From Calothrix sp. HK-06 (GTDB taxonomy: Bacteria > Cyanobacteriota > Cyanobacteriia > Cyanobacteriales > Nostocaceae), in assembly GCF_001904745.1 (NCBI RefSeq), contig NZ_MRCD01000007.1, forward strand, positions 116,905-180,904: a DNA stretch of 64,000 nucleotides, in the 5' to 3' direction. A model generated the notes under the pieces. That model saw nothing but the letters and a program-made list of their open reading frames with translations, had not been told where the DNA came from and did no database searches. The first letter of the stretch is position 1, and the number at the start of each line of letters is the position of its first letter. Shown here one piece after another: positions 54,550 to 63,424 of this stretch. Made by a program: the position numbers and the translations under genes.

Positions 54550-54591
54550 GGCAAAAAATGCAATGGGGACTAAAATCTCGCAATCTAAAAT

Positions 54592-55197
54592 CTAAAATTT
54601 TGTTGAACGGTCGATAAGTGTAAGCCAAAGACGGCGATGTCCACCAGGACCGCTGTAAAACAGTAAATCAACTAGCAATTTCAGCGCCAAGCGGGTGAGC
54701 AAATCCGTAGATATTGCCTCGTCTTCCTCCATCCGCTCTTGGTAAGTATTACAAAACGCATCAATGTAATCTCCCAATAGAGCGGAAGTATGCGGTTCAC
54801 GATTTGTTTCCGCCATTTGTTCGAGTAAGCTAACAGCACGACGAATTAATTCTTGGTGCTGTTTCGCCAGATGACAAATAATCAAAACTAGCGAACGTGC
54901 TTCTTCGACATCAAGTTTTTTCCGTCCTCCCTGACCTTTACGTATCGGGTTTGACTGACGCAGGCGCCATAATGCTACACGGTCTGGAACTTTTGACTCT
55001 AAGCCTAAATCAATGGCAGCAGTGAGCATTGCTTCAGAGCCAATACCAGTTAATGTTTCTAGCGCCAACAACACCAAATCCAATTGGGCTTTGATATTAT
55101 CCCACTCTAAGGAGTTGGGGGCACCTATTTGGGTTAAGTCCTCCCACTGTGAAGTCGGGTTTGGGGAATTGGCGGCAGGTTGCATAACTTTTAGCAT
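54592..55197 (-). CDS. DUF3038 protein
   Basis: This 201-residue mostly helical protein matches DUF3038 by LDLVLLALETLTGIGSEAML, LWRLRQSNPIRKGQGGRKKL, DVEEARSLVLIICHLAKQHQ and LLFYSGPGGHRRLW. No membrane segment is evident. It is the upstream partner of the DUF4335 gene (42 bases apart), which suggests a common but unknown role. The first ATG (55197) is used; ATG at 55185 (MQPAANSP) is equally possible. Confidence 0.87.
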   Translation of the reverse strand: MLKVMQPAANSPNPTSQWEDLTQIGAPNSLEWDNIKAQLDLVLLALETLTGIGSEAMLTAAIDLGLESKVPDRVALWRLRQSNPIRKGQGGRKKLDVEEARSLVLIICHLAKQHQELIRRAVSLLEQMAETNREPHTSALLGDYIDAFCNTYQERMEEDEAISTDLLTRLALKLLVDLLFYSGPGGHRRLWLTLIDRSTKF

Positions 55198-55716
55198 AGG
55201 TGATCGGGCTTTAGGGACTATTGCTGTTACCCATTTTGAAACCAGACTCGATAGCCGAAGGATTGGTTTCCTTTACTATAATGTGGGCACCGGGACTTCG
55301 AGGACAACAGCGTTTATATGAATGTCTTAACTCTAAGACGAACAAGCGAGTCTGTAAAAGCAAACGAAGAAAATATTTATCCTGTCTTTACAGAGAGTGG
55401 AATCGGTAAGAGCCTATGCTTAGTATAAGCAAATGCCGCCACGTCGGTATCAAATTACCTACTACCTTAATGCCTGATTCTAATGTGTTAGCAACGAACA
55501 GCCAAGATTTTTTTACTGTTTAGATATAGTAGAGACGTGATTAATTCCCTGCGGGACACTCCATGAACACGTCTCTACTACTATGCAAAAAATGTTACTT
55601 TTGACAATCCCTTTCGGAAATATTTTTTGTCAGCAAACCATTAATTAAGTTAGAAGTTAGGAGTTAAGAGTTATGAGTTTTAACTCCTAACTCCTAACTT
55701 ATCACTCATAACTCCT
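55198..55716. other. Intergenic region with two palindromic repeats
   Basis: The left 330 bases hold no credible gene. At 55529-55578 lies a 50-bp element bounded by GTAGAGACGTG and CACGTCTCTAC. At 55648-55715 a GTTAGGAGTTAAGAGTTATGAG inverted repeat ends two bases before the mutS2 stop codon and may act as its terminator. Confidence 0.65.
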
Positions 55717-58116
55717 TTAGACATAGGCAATAGTTACACCGGTGCCACCATCCGCTTGTGCTGCGGGTTCCATACGTTTAACTCTTGAGTGCTGTTTTAG
55801 ATATGCATGAACTCCTTCACGTAGTTTACCTGTACCGTGTCCGTGGATAATCCATATTGGTCCCGATGCCTCTGAAAGCGCTTTATCTAAAATTATTTCA
55901 GCATCAGCTACCCGTTTACCACGTATGTCAAAGGTATTTTTGGAGGTGCGGATATTTGGAGCTTCTGGGGGTGGGGTGACGTTGGCAGGTGGTGTGTTAC
56001 GGGTTGTGCGTGCTGGTGGTGGTTCGACTTTTTGACCGTCGAGAGACTCGATATCTGTTAGTTTGACGTTCATTTTCATGATGCCAAAGCGGACGTTTAA
56101 TTCGCCGTCAGAGTCGGGTGCTGTTATGACTTCGGCTGTTTGTCCTAATTTGGATATACGAATGCGGTCACCAACTTTTGGCATAAACCCAACTTTTGGT
56201 TTTTGCTGTTGAGGTGTTGTAAATTTCTCCGCAATTTGATTTAAATTATTTGTAGCAACTTGCGCTTCTTGTGCAGTTGGTGTTCCTTTTTGCAGGCGCC
56301 TAATAACGGTCGCAATTTCACCTTTCGCGCTCGCTATGGCTTCTTGTACTGCTATTTCTTGCTTTTCTTTTAAAGATTGTTCACGTTCTTCTAAAGATGT
56401 GGCTTTTTCGGATACTTGTTTGTATAAAACTTCTGCTTGCTGTAATAACTTTTGAGCTTCAGCAGCTTTAGTTTCTTGGCGCCGACGTTGTGCTTCTAAC
56501 CCAGCAATTACTGAGTTTACTTCGTCGTTGGCACCTCCCATTTCTTGCTTTGCTGCTTCTACAACTTCAGGGTTTAAGCCTAAACGACGCGCAATTGCAA
56601 GTGCGTTGGAACGTCCAGGAATTCCCCATAATAAGCGGTATGTAGGTGACAGTGTGGCATCATCAAATTCTACAGAAGCATTTTCAAAACGTTCATCTTG
56701 ATACTTCAACGCTTTGAGTTCACCAAAGTGTGTGCTTGCCATTGTTAGTAATGCATGGTCGGCAAGATACTTTAGTAATGCTATCGCTAAAGCACTTCCT
56801 TCTGCTGGGTCAGTTCCGGCGCCGACTTCATCTAGAAGAATTAATGATGATGTAGAGACGCGACATGTCGCGTCTCTACCTAATTCGTTTAAAATTCGAC
56901 TAATGCGGCGAATGTGTCCTGAAAATGTTGATAAGCTTTGCTGTAATGACTGCTCGTCACCGATATCAGCTAATATCATGTCGAACCAAGGTAACTCTAC
57001 AGGTTCACGTGCAGGTACAAACATTCCAGCTTTTGCCATTAACGCTGCTAGTGCCAGAGTTTTTAAGGTGACTGTTTTTCCACCTGTGTTGGGGCCTGTA
57101 ATAGTGACAACGCGAGTTTCTGGTTGTACTAATAAATCTACCGGAATTACAGCATGTCCTTGTTCGTGATGATGTTGCCATTCTAATAAAGGGTGCCGTA
57201 ATTGTCTGAGAGTTATTTTTTCGTTGGCTTTAATATCGATAAAGCGAGGTGGGTTTGCTTTGAGCCAATAACCATAACGCGCTTTTGCTGTTGCTAAATC
57301 TAAAGTCGTGACTATTAGCAGCAATCTTTCTAAATCTGGACAAATCGCTGCTACTTGCTCGCTTAATAGGCGCCTTATTGCTTCTTCTTCTATTTCTTCC
57401 TTTCGGGTGAGTTGACGCAGTTGATTACCCATTGGTACAACTGAGTTTGGCTCAACGTACAACGTCAAACCACTTGTTGATGTGTCATGCACGATACCTG
57501 GTATCGCGTCTTTATGGGTTGCTTTAACAGGAATTACAAATCTATCACCACGCTGAGTAATAATATTTTCTTGAAGCGCACTTGATTTAACTTGAATAAT
57601 ATTATGTAACTTTTGAGTTATTTGACTACGTGTTTTCCGCAAATCGGCACGAATATCACCGAGTTTCTGACTCGCACGGTCAGCAATTTGTCCGCGTTCA
57701 TCTACACAGCGATGAATTTCTTGCTCGACTTCAGGATAAGTTCGTAACTCAGAGACTAAACTAGTTAGTACAGTTAAATCCTCATGGTTATCAATTGCAC
57801 GTCGTAAATTACGTGCCCCAGAGAGGGTTGTAGCAATCGCTAGCAACTCATCACCAGCTAAAATACCATAAAGTTGTGCGCGTTCGAGAGAATCCCCAAT
57901 ATCTTGAATACCCTCGAACGATAATCCACTATTCAGACGGCTTTCGAGTTCGTAGACTTCTTTGGTTTGCGCGAGTAATTCTTCGCTCAGGTTCTTTGAA
58001 GTGGGAATTGTTAAATGTCGCGATGCAACAGCACCCAACTTAGTGGCAGCAAAGGTTGACAAATGCTGACACAGGCGTGACCATTCGAGTAGTTCTAGGG
58101 TTTCAGACTGAATCAA
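55717..58116 (-). CDS. mutS2: MutS2-family ATPase/nuclease with an in-frame palindrome insertion
   Basis: MutS2 is a MutS homologue without a mismatch-recognition domain. It acts in recombination control and, in some bacteria, in rescue of collided ribosomes. The 799-residue protein has the Walker A motif GPNTGGKT (341-348), Walker B in LILLDEVGAGTDP (425-437) and ASTHFGELK (460-468). A long coiled coil covers about 520-620 and an Smr nuclease domain lies at the C-terminus (IRTSKNTFDIRGKRVADAEI, WIIHGHGTGKLREGVHAYL). Residues 413-422 (GRDATCRVST) are encoded by a perfect 28-bp palindrome at 56852-56879 and have no counterpart in typical MutS2 as I know it. The frame is kept. Confidence 0.95.
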   Translation of the reverse strand: MIQSETLELLEWSRLCQHLSTFAATKLGAVASRHLTIPTSKNLSEELLAQTKEVYELESRLNSGLSFEGIQDIGDSLERAQLYGILAGDELLAIATTLSGARNLRRAIDNHEDLTVLTSLVSELRTYPEVEQEIHRCVDERGQIADRASQKLGDIRADLRKTRSQITQKLHNIIQVKSSALQENIITQRGDRFVIPVKATHKDAIPGIVHDTSTSGLTLYVEPNSVVPMGNQLRQLTRKEEIEEEAIRRLLSEQVAAICPDLERLLLIVTTLDLATAKARYGYWLKANPPRFIDIKANEKITLRQLRHPLLEWQHHHEQGHAVIPVDLLVQPETRVVTITGPNTGGKTVTLKTLALAALMAKAGMFVPAREPVELPWFDMILADIGDEQSLQQSLSTFSGHIRRISRILNELGRDATCRVSTSSLILLDEVGAGTDPAEGSALAIALLKYLADHALLTMASTHFGELKALKYQDERFENASVEFDDATLSPTYRLLWGIPGRSNALAIARRLGLNPEVVEAAKQEMGGANDEVNSVIAGLEAQRRRQETKAAEAQKLLQQAEVLYKQVSEKATSLEEREQSLKEKQEIAVQEAIASAKGEIATVIRRLQKGTPTAQEAQVATNNLNQIAEKFTTPQQQKPKVGFMPKVGDRIRISKLGQTAEVITAPDSDGELNVRFGIMKMNVKLTDIESLDGQKVEPPPARTTRNTPPANVTPPPEAPNIRTSKNTFDIRGKRVADAEIILDKALSEASGPIWIIHGHGTGKLREGVHAYLKQHSRVKRMEPAAQADGGTGVTIAYV
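56852..56879. repeat. Perfect 28-bp palindrome inside mutS2
   Basis: Both arms (GTAGAGACGCGACA and its complement) match over all 14 positions. The family is otherwise intergenic in this window (49721, 55529, 61904). Here it lies between the Walker A and Walker B codons of mutS2. Confidence 0.95.
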
Positions 58117-58285
58117 GGGAATCTATTATGAAAAAAATTTTAAGTTATGTTAATAATTTTAGCGATTTTACAGCGCTATAGCTCGCATGTGCCGATTATT
58201 TTATCTAAAATCGTAAATGAAAATTAGGTAGAAGTACCCCACAATTTGCTAACCTAGCTTAAACAGAATTGAGAACATAAAAGGC

Positions 58286-59449
58286 GTGGACATTCAAATA
58301 GGGCGGGGGAAAACAGCTCGTAGAGCATATGGCATCGATGAAATTGCTCTAGCCCCAGGCAATCGAACACTCGACCCAAGTTTAGCGGATACCAAATGGC
58401 AAATTGGTAATATCGAGCGGGAAATTCCCATTATTGCCAGCGCTATGGATGGTGTTGTCGATGTGCGTATGGCTGTTGGTTTATCAAAGTTGGGTGCTTT
58501 GGGGGTTATTAACCTCGAAGGTATTCAAACTCGCTATGAAAACCCAGAGCCAATTCTAGACCGCATCGCGTCTGTTGGTAATTCGGAATTTGTAGGGCTA
58601 ATGCAGGAGCTTTATGCTGAACCTATAAAACCTGAATTAATTACGCAAAGAATTAAGGAAATTAAACAGCTTGGTGGTATTGCTGCTGTTAGTGCTACTC
58701 CAGCAGGCGCCAGTAAGTTTGGTAAAGTCACGGCAGAAGCTGGTGCCGATTTATTTTTTGTACAAGCAACAGTGGTATCAACCGCTCACTTATCGCCAGA
58801 GTCAATAGTACCACTTGATTTGGCCACTTTTTGTCAAGACATGCCAATGCCTGTTTTACTCGGAAACTGTGTAACTTACGAAGTTACCCTTAACCTGATG
58901 AAAGCTGGTGCCGCAGGTGTACTAGTTGGTATTGGTCCTGGTGCCGCTTGTACATCGCGAGGTGTTTTGGGTGTTGGTGTGCCTCAAGCTACCGCTATTG
59001 CTGACTGCGCTGCTGCACGTGATGACTTCTTTCAAGAAACTGGTAAATATATACCAGTTATTGCAGATGGTGGCTTAATTACGGGTGGTGACATTTGTAA
59101 GTGTATTGCTTGTGGTGCAGATGGTGTAATGATAGGTTCACCGTTTGCACGGGCAGCAGAGGCGCCAGGACGAGGTTATCACTGGGGGATGGCGACACCG
59201 AGTCCTGTTCTACCTCGTGGTACACGCATTAAGGTTGCGACTACTGGTACTTTAGAGCAAATTCTTATTGGTCCTGCTGGACTTGATGATGGAACACATA
59301 ACTTGTTGGGTGCTTTAAAAACTAGTATGGGTACTTTAGGCGCCAAGAATATTAAAGAAATGCAACAAGTTGAAGTTGTAATCGCACCATCATTGCTCAC
59401 GGAAGGAAAAGTTTACCAAAAAGCACAGCAATTAGGTATGGGCAAGTAA
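58286..59449 (+). CDS. guaB3: GuaB3-family IMP dehydrogenase-related protein
   Basis: This 387-residue (beta/alpha)8 protein belongs to the actinobacterial/cyanobacterial GuaB3 group of the IMP dehydrogenase/GMP reductase superfamily. It lacks the CBS domains of true IMPDH. The catalytic loop Cys is in GIGPGAACTSRGVLGVG, the phosphate-binding region in IADGGLITGGDICKCIACGA and DGVMIGSPFARA. Whether it makes XMP or reduces GMP cannot be settled from sequence. The GTG start (58286) gives MDIQIGRGKTARRAYGIDEI, the family's N-terminus. Yfr1 and trxA follow. Confidence 0.92.
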   Translation: MDIQIGRGKTARRAYGIDEIALAPGNRTLDPSLADTKWQIGNIEREIPIIASAMDGVVDVRMAVGLSKLGALGVINLEGIQTRYENPEPILDRIASVGNSEFVGLMQELYAEPIKPELITQRIKEIKQLGGIAAVSATPAGASKFGKVTAEAGADLFFVQATVVSTAHLSPESIVPLDLATFCQDMPMPVLLGNCVTYEVTLNLMKAGAAGVLVGIGPGAACTSRGVLGVGVPQATAIADCAAARDDFFQETGKYIPVIADGGLITGGDICKCIACGADGVMIGSPFARAAEAPGRGYHWGMATPSPVLPRGTRIKVATTGTLEQILIGPAGLDDGTHNLLGALKTSMGTLGAKNIKEMQQVEVVIAPSLLTEGKVYQKAQQLGMGK

Positions 59450-59507
59450 CGTTAAGAAAATTTTTCTGGCATTTGGAACAATTGCTGGAAAAATTACATA
59501 TCTCGCT

Positions 59508-59513
59508 TACAAT
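59508..59513 (+). promoter_or_regulatory. -10 box of Yfr1
   Basis: TACAAT lies six to eight bases upstream of the predicted Yfr1 5' end (GGAAGCGG). No convincing -35 hexamer was placed. Confidence 0.6.
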
Positions 59514-59518
59514 GGAGG

Positions 59519-59594
59519 AAGCGGAGACGCATGTTTCCGTTCACTCCTCACACCACACTCCGCCCGGACTATATGTTCGGGCGGTTCCTTTTTT
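59519..59594 (+). ncRNA. yfr1: Small regulatory RNA Yfr1
   Basis: Yfr1 is a short cyanobacterial trans-acting RNA that represses outer-membrane porin mRNAs through an unpaired CU-rich core. Here the core ACTCCTCACAC lies at 59543-59553, after a 5' hairpin (GGAAGCGGAGACGC ... GTTTCC). It is followed by a terminator hairpin (CCGCCCG 59560-59566 with CGGGCGG 59578-59584, then TTCCTTTTTT). The length of 65-76 bases and the position between a guaB-type gene and trxA match its known location in other cyanobacteria. The 5' end is inferred from the -10 box. Confidence 0.92.
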
Positions 59595-59742
59595 AGGGTA
59601 TGGTTAAAAAAAAGGGGCAAATATATAAAGAAATTCTTTAATGTAATTGTAAATGTATATTCATGACTCCGAACCGGCACGTGCTTGCTGTGGTAGAATT
59701 TTCACAAAAATGAAAACAATGTAGTAGGCAAAGGTTGAAGGC

Positions 59743-60066
59743 ATGTCAGCAGCCGCACAAGTTACAGACTCTAGTTTTAAACAGGAAGTACTCGACAGCG
59801 AAGTTCCTGTTCTGGTTGATTTTTGGGCACCCTGGTGCGGTCCTTGCCGCATGGTTGGACCAGTTGTGGATGAAATTGCCGCTCAGTACGATGGACAACT
59901 CAAGGTAGTCAAAGTTAATACTGATGAGAATCCAAACGTTGCTAGTCAATATGGCATTCGCAGCATTCCTACTTTAATGATTTTTAAAGGTGGGCAAAAA
60001 GTTGATATGGTTGTCGGTGCCGTTCCGAAAACTACATTAGCTAACACTCTCGAAAAATATCTTTAG
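59743..60066 (+). CDS. trxA: Thioredoxin
   Basis: This 107-residue cytosolic thioredoxin reduces protein disulphides. The active site WCGPC is at residues 31-35 ([20 protein letters not shown]), the cis-proline is in [11 protein letters not shown], and the length is standard. The sequence resembles the m-type thioredoxins of cyanobacteria. It lies downstream of Yfr1 in the conserved guaB3-yfr1-trxA order; the Yfr1 terminator suggests trxA has its own promoter. Confidence 0.96.
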   Translation: MSAAAQVTDSSFKQEVLDSEVPVLVDFWAPWCGPCRMVGPVVDEIAAQYDGQLKVVKVNTDENPNVASQYGIRSIPTLMIFKGGQKVDMVVGAVPKTTLANTLEKYL

Positions 60067-60375
60067 ATTTGTAAAATATTTAAGGGAGGTAAAGAAGAGT
60101 GATTTTGCCTCTCGATAAAATTTTTTACGCCTTTAGTGGCATAGCGTTTTTCATTTAAATCTCTGTTGATTTTTGAGGTAAATTGAATAATTTGCCCACA
60201 AACTGTGGTTTAAAAATTGTCCCACCCCTGCGTATATAGTAGGGGTGGTTTTACCAATGTTCAGAAACGGTGCCTCTTGCAGCAGGTACATTGATTGAGT
60301 TAAGTTTAAGACTCACAGAACTAAAGCCTACATCTAATTTTACGTAAATATAAAGCTGAAAAGCAGCAGTGGAAC
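60067..60375. other. Intergenic region after trxA
   Basis: 309 bases with one clear structure, the terminator at 60221-60252. The remainder, including the region before the LOG gene, shows no ORF or RNA gene. Confidence 0.5.
60221..60252 (+). terminator. Probable terminator of trxA
   Basis: CCACCCCT (60222-60229) pairs with AGGGGTGG (60241-60248), followed by TTTT. It is 155 bases after the trxA stop, so the assignment is likely but not certain. Confidence 0.7.
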
Positions 60376-61446
60376 ATGACCTCCAAAGCTTCATTTGACA
60401 CACTAGACACTCTGAAAGCGGATATCGCTCTCATGATTGAGCGTTTACCTACTTTAAAAAATCGGCAATTTATTCAGCAGGCACTAAACACGATTTTAAG
60501 TTTAGCTGATACTGAAATTGAGCGCCTTGACTGGAAAATTTTATCCTCAGCTTTAACTGATATGGAACGAGGATTTCAGTTATTTTACAACTATCGACAT
60601 GTTCGTAAAGTTACTATTTTCGGTTCCGCACGCTTGGCGCCTGAAACTCCTGAATATAAAATGGCAAAAGAATTTGCCCAGCGCGTCACAGATTTAAATT
60701 TTATGGTGATGACTGGTGGTGGTGGTGGCATTATGCAAGCCGGTCACGAAGGAGCAGGACGCGAAAATTCATTTGGCTTAAACATCCAACTTCCTTTTGA
60801 ACAGCAAGCAAACCCCTACATCGAGGGTGACCATAAATTAATCCATTTCAAATATTTCTTTACCCGCAAACTGTTTTTACTCAAAGAAAGTGATGCGGTC
60901 GCATTATTTGCTGGTGGTTTTGGCACTCAAGATGAAGCATTTGAATGCATGACTTTGAGTCAAACTGGCAAATTTGGTCCTGTTCCTTTAGTACTAATAG
61001 ACCATCCAGGTGGTGATTATTGGCGATGCTGGAGCGAGTATATTGAAAAACACCTTTTACAAACTGGCTTGGTAAGTCCAGATGATTCAAGTTTGTATAC
61101 CATTACTGATAATCTAGATGTAGCCTGTGATGCAATTACCCAGTTTTATCAGGTTTACCATTCAAGTCGTTATGTAAGTAACAGGTTAATAATTCGGCTC
61201 AAATCAGATTTATCTGACGAAGCACTTGACCAACTCAACACTAACTATAGCGACATTCTAGTTCAAGGCAAAATCGAAAGAACACAAGCATTGCCTCAAG
61301 AAGGACAAGATGACACCGTAGATTTACCTAGATTGATACTAGATTTTAATCAACGAGACCTAGGAAGACTCTATCAAATGATTGCCGCTATCAACAAAAT
61401 GGGTAAACCTTCTGCCAAAGATAAAGCGCATCCTGAATTAAAGTAG
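60376..61446 (+). CDS. LOG-family (TIGR00730-like) protein
   Basis: This 356-residue protein has the Rossmann-like LOG/lysine-decarboxylase fold. Motifs are VTIFGSARLAPETPEYKMAK, MVMTGGGGGIMQAGHEGAGR and AGGFGTQDEAFE, the last corresponding to PGGxGTxxE. LOG enzymes release cytokinin-type bases from nucleoside monophosphates, but many bacterial members are probably nucleotide phosphoribohydrolases. It has N- and C-terminal extensions beyond the usual 180-220 residues (a helical N-terminus of about 75 and about 100 C-terminal residues). Single gene. Confidence 0.88.
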   Translation: MTSKASFDTLDTLKADIALMIERLPTLKNRQFIQQALNTILSLADTEIERLDWKILSSALTDMERGFQLFYNYRHVRKVTIFGSARLAPETPEYKMAKEFAQRVTDLNFMVMTGGGGGIMQAGHEGAGRENSFGLNIQLPFEQQANPYIEGDHKLIHFKYFFTRKLFLLKESDAVALFAGGFGTQDEAFECMTLSQTGKFGPVPLVLIDHPGGDYWRCWSEYIEKHLLQTGLVSPDDSSLYTITDNLDVACDAITQFYQVYHSSRYVSNRLIIRLKSDLSDEALDQLNTNYSDILVQGKIERTQALPQEGQDDTVDLPRLILDFNQRDLGRLYQMIAAINKMGKPSAKDKAHPELK

Positions 61447-61473
61447 TATTCCTTCTTTTAATTTGATGCCCAT

Positions 61474-61542
61474 GTAGCACAGGCGCCCCGCCTATCCCCA
61501 AAATTAATAACATAGACTAGGGTAAAAAGGCGCCTGTGCTAC
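61474..61542. repeat. Inverted repeat GTAGCACAGGCGCC
   Basis: A perfect 14-bp inverted repeat (61474-61487 and 61529-61542) lies just after the LOG gene. Each arm contains a GGCGCC site, so the arms are also linked to the over-represented hexamer. Confidence 0.75.
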
Positions 61543-61548
61543 CCTAAT

Positions 61549-61863
61549 TAATTTTCACTTTGTATTTGTAGCTGTAACTGCTGCACTTTTTCTATTGTTA
61601 AACCCGTAATTCGTGCAACCGTATCAACTGCAAACCCCTCGCGAAGTGAATTAATAGCTACCTCTTCTCACGCTTGGAGTTTTGCTTTTCGTTCCCAACT
61701 TGTTACGATTTCCCCACCATTGACGTTTGCTATGCGCGAAGTCGGGAAAAGTATCACCCATTATTTCTTCAATTTCTGTAAAGGTGAGGGTAATTTCAGT
61801 GGTGTTGCTTTTTTCTAGGTATTTCTGAAGTGGTTGATATTTGCTTTCTTCGGTCACGGGCAC
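61549..61863 (-). pseudogene. Chimeric gene remnant: DUF7662-like start joined to an Rpn/PD-(D/E)XK tail
   Basis: On the minus strand the frame from the ATG at 61863 reads MPVTEESKYQPLQKYLEKSN, then TLTFTEIEEIMGDTFPDFAH and SKRQWWGNRNKLG. This is a small domain I recognise from DUF7662-like proteins, where the usual C-terminal end is missing. In another frame the following bases read SWERKAKLQA, a stop, then EEVAINSLREGFAVDTVARI and TGLTIEKVQQLQLQ. That is the typical tail of Rpn-family/DUF4351 nuclease-like proteins. The two parts appear joined near 61690. The first frame ends early (RRGSY). Neither half is complete; both look decayed. Confidence 0.6.
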
Positions 61864-61903
61864 CCTCGCATTCCGTTTATTGTTTGTAATGTTGCGGGTT
61901 GTG

Positions 61904-61931
61904 GTAGAAACGTTACATATAACGTCTCTAC
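61904..61931. repeat. GTAGAAACG..CGTCTCTAC palindrome near pepA
   Basis: A 28-bp palindrome with two mismatched positions, almost identical to the copy after pilC (49721-49748). It lies 17 bases beyond the pepA stop. Confidence 0.8.
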
Positions 61932-61948
61932 CACATTATTTTGGGGGT

Positions 61949-63424
61949 TTAGCTTAATACCCAGTTTACTAGGGTGCGGACGCCAAAACCTGTGGCGCCA
62001 CCAGAGTTATAACCGTTTTCTTTATCTGCCCAAACTGGTCCTGCTATGTCTAAGTGTGCCCAAGAGGGGGTTTCTTTGACAAATTGTTTGAGGAATAAAG
62101 CTGCGGTTATGGAACCACCTGGTCTGGGGCCTGTATTTTTCATGTCGGCTATACCAGATTTTAAACCTTCAAAGTACTTTTCTTCCATTGGCATTCGCCA
62201 TAATTTTTCACCTGCTGAGGTGGAAGCTTCTTCTAATTGTTTGGCTAAGTTATCATCGGGTGTGAATAACCCTGCTATATCATCACCTAAAGCTATTACA
62301 CAGGCGCCTGTTAGTGTTGCTAAGTCAACTATTGCGTCAACTCCAAGCTTATCAGTATAAACTAATGCATCGGCAAGGGTTAAACGTCCTTCAGCGTCAG
62401 TATTATTGACTTCTATTGTTTTGCCGTTCGATGCTGTAAGAATATCACCTGGGTGCATTGCGCGTCCACTAATCATGTTTTCAGTGACTGCGGAAATAAA
62501 GTGAACTTCTACGTTGGGTTTTAGTTGTCCGATAGCTTTTGCGGCGCCTAATGTTGCTGCGGCGCCACCCATATCGATTTTCATCGTTTCGATACCGCTA
62601 CCCGCACCTTTAATATTTAAACCACCTGAGTCAAAGGTCAAACCTTTACCTATTATTGCTACCTTACGCTTGGGTATTCCTTCTGGTTTGTAGGTTAGGT
62701 GGATAAATTTTGGTGGTATTTCAGATGCTTGTGCAACTCCTAAGAAGGCGCCCATACCAAGCTTTTCACAATCTTCTTGCTCGAGAATTTGTAATTGTAA
62801 CCCGTGGTCGTTAGCTATTGTCTGGGCTGTTTCTGCCATTGTAATTGGTGTTACTGCATTCGCAGGCGCCGCTACTAGTTGCCGAGCTAAAAACACTCCA
62901 GAAGCGATTTGATTTGCACGTTCTATCGCAGCTTCTTGTCCACTCAATCCTAGTAAATCTACTGTTTCGAGTTGTGGCCCTTTATCTTCAGGCTCCGACT
63001 TGAAACGAATATCTTGGTAAAGCGCTAACTGTACACCTTCGGTGATGGCTTGAGCGCTGATAGCTGGGTCACTATCTACAATAGATAAACTAATACCGAG
63101 AGTTTTACACTTTTGTTTTTTCGCTAAACGCGCAATAGCTGCTGCTGCACGTCGTAGTGTTTCAGCTTTTAAAGTATCGGGTTTACCTAAACCAACTAGT
63201 ATAACTTTACGTACAGGACTACCTGCACCAACGCGCGTGACGGCAGTGCTTCCGAGTTTACCCTTAAATTCTTCTTCAGTTATTAGTTCTTTTAATACAC
63301 CAGTTAACTTTTCGTCTAATGCCGCTAAGTCGCCTGTTAATTCTGTAGCTTCTTCAAATAATCCGACAGCTAAACCATCCCCCGTCCACTCCAATAGTGG
63401 CGTATTCGTTGCTCGAACTTCCAT
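61949..63424 (-). CDS. pepA: Leucyl aminopeptidase (M17)
   Basis: PepA removes N-terminal residues from peptides using two metal ions in a hexamer. The 491-residue protein has an N-terminal macro-like domain (1 to about 170) and a C-terminal catalytic domain. Catalytic segments are [20 protein letters not shown] (metal-binding Lys and Asp), MKIDMGGAA, and the family signature NTDAEGRL with its Asp, Glu and Arg. Metal ligands and length are complete, so it should be active. Single gene; a palindromic repeat lies beyond its stop. Confidence 0.95.
   Translation of the reverse strand: MEVRATNTPLLEWTGDGLAVGLFEEATELTGDLAALDEKLTGVLKELITEEEFKGKLGSTAVTRVGAGSPVRKVILVGLGKPDTLKAETLRRAAAAIARLAKKQKCKTLGISLSIVDSDPAISAQAITEGVQLALYQDIRFKSEPEDKGPQLETVDLLGLSGQEAAIERANQIASGVFLARQLVAAPANAVTPITMAETAQTIANDHGLQLQILEQEDCEKLGMGAFLGVAQASEIPPKFIHLTYKPEGIPKRKVAIIGKGLTFDSGGLNIKGAGSGIETMKIDMGGAAATLGAAKAIGQLKPNVEVHFISAVTENMISGRAMHPGDILTASNGKTIEVNNTDAEGRLTLADALVYTDKLGVDAIVDLATLTGACVIALGDDIAGLFTPDDNLAKQLEEASTSAGEKLWRMPMEEKYFEGLKSGIADMKNTGPRPGGSITAALFLKQFVKETPSWAHLDIAGPVWADKENGYNSGGATGFGVRTLVNWVLS

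Noticed and set aside
55221..55409. 62-residue plus-strand ORF between DUF3038 and mutS2
   Set aside because: No ribosome binding site, irregular composition (KSKRRKYLSCLYREWNR), no family resemblance; probably chance.
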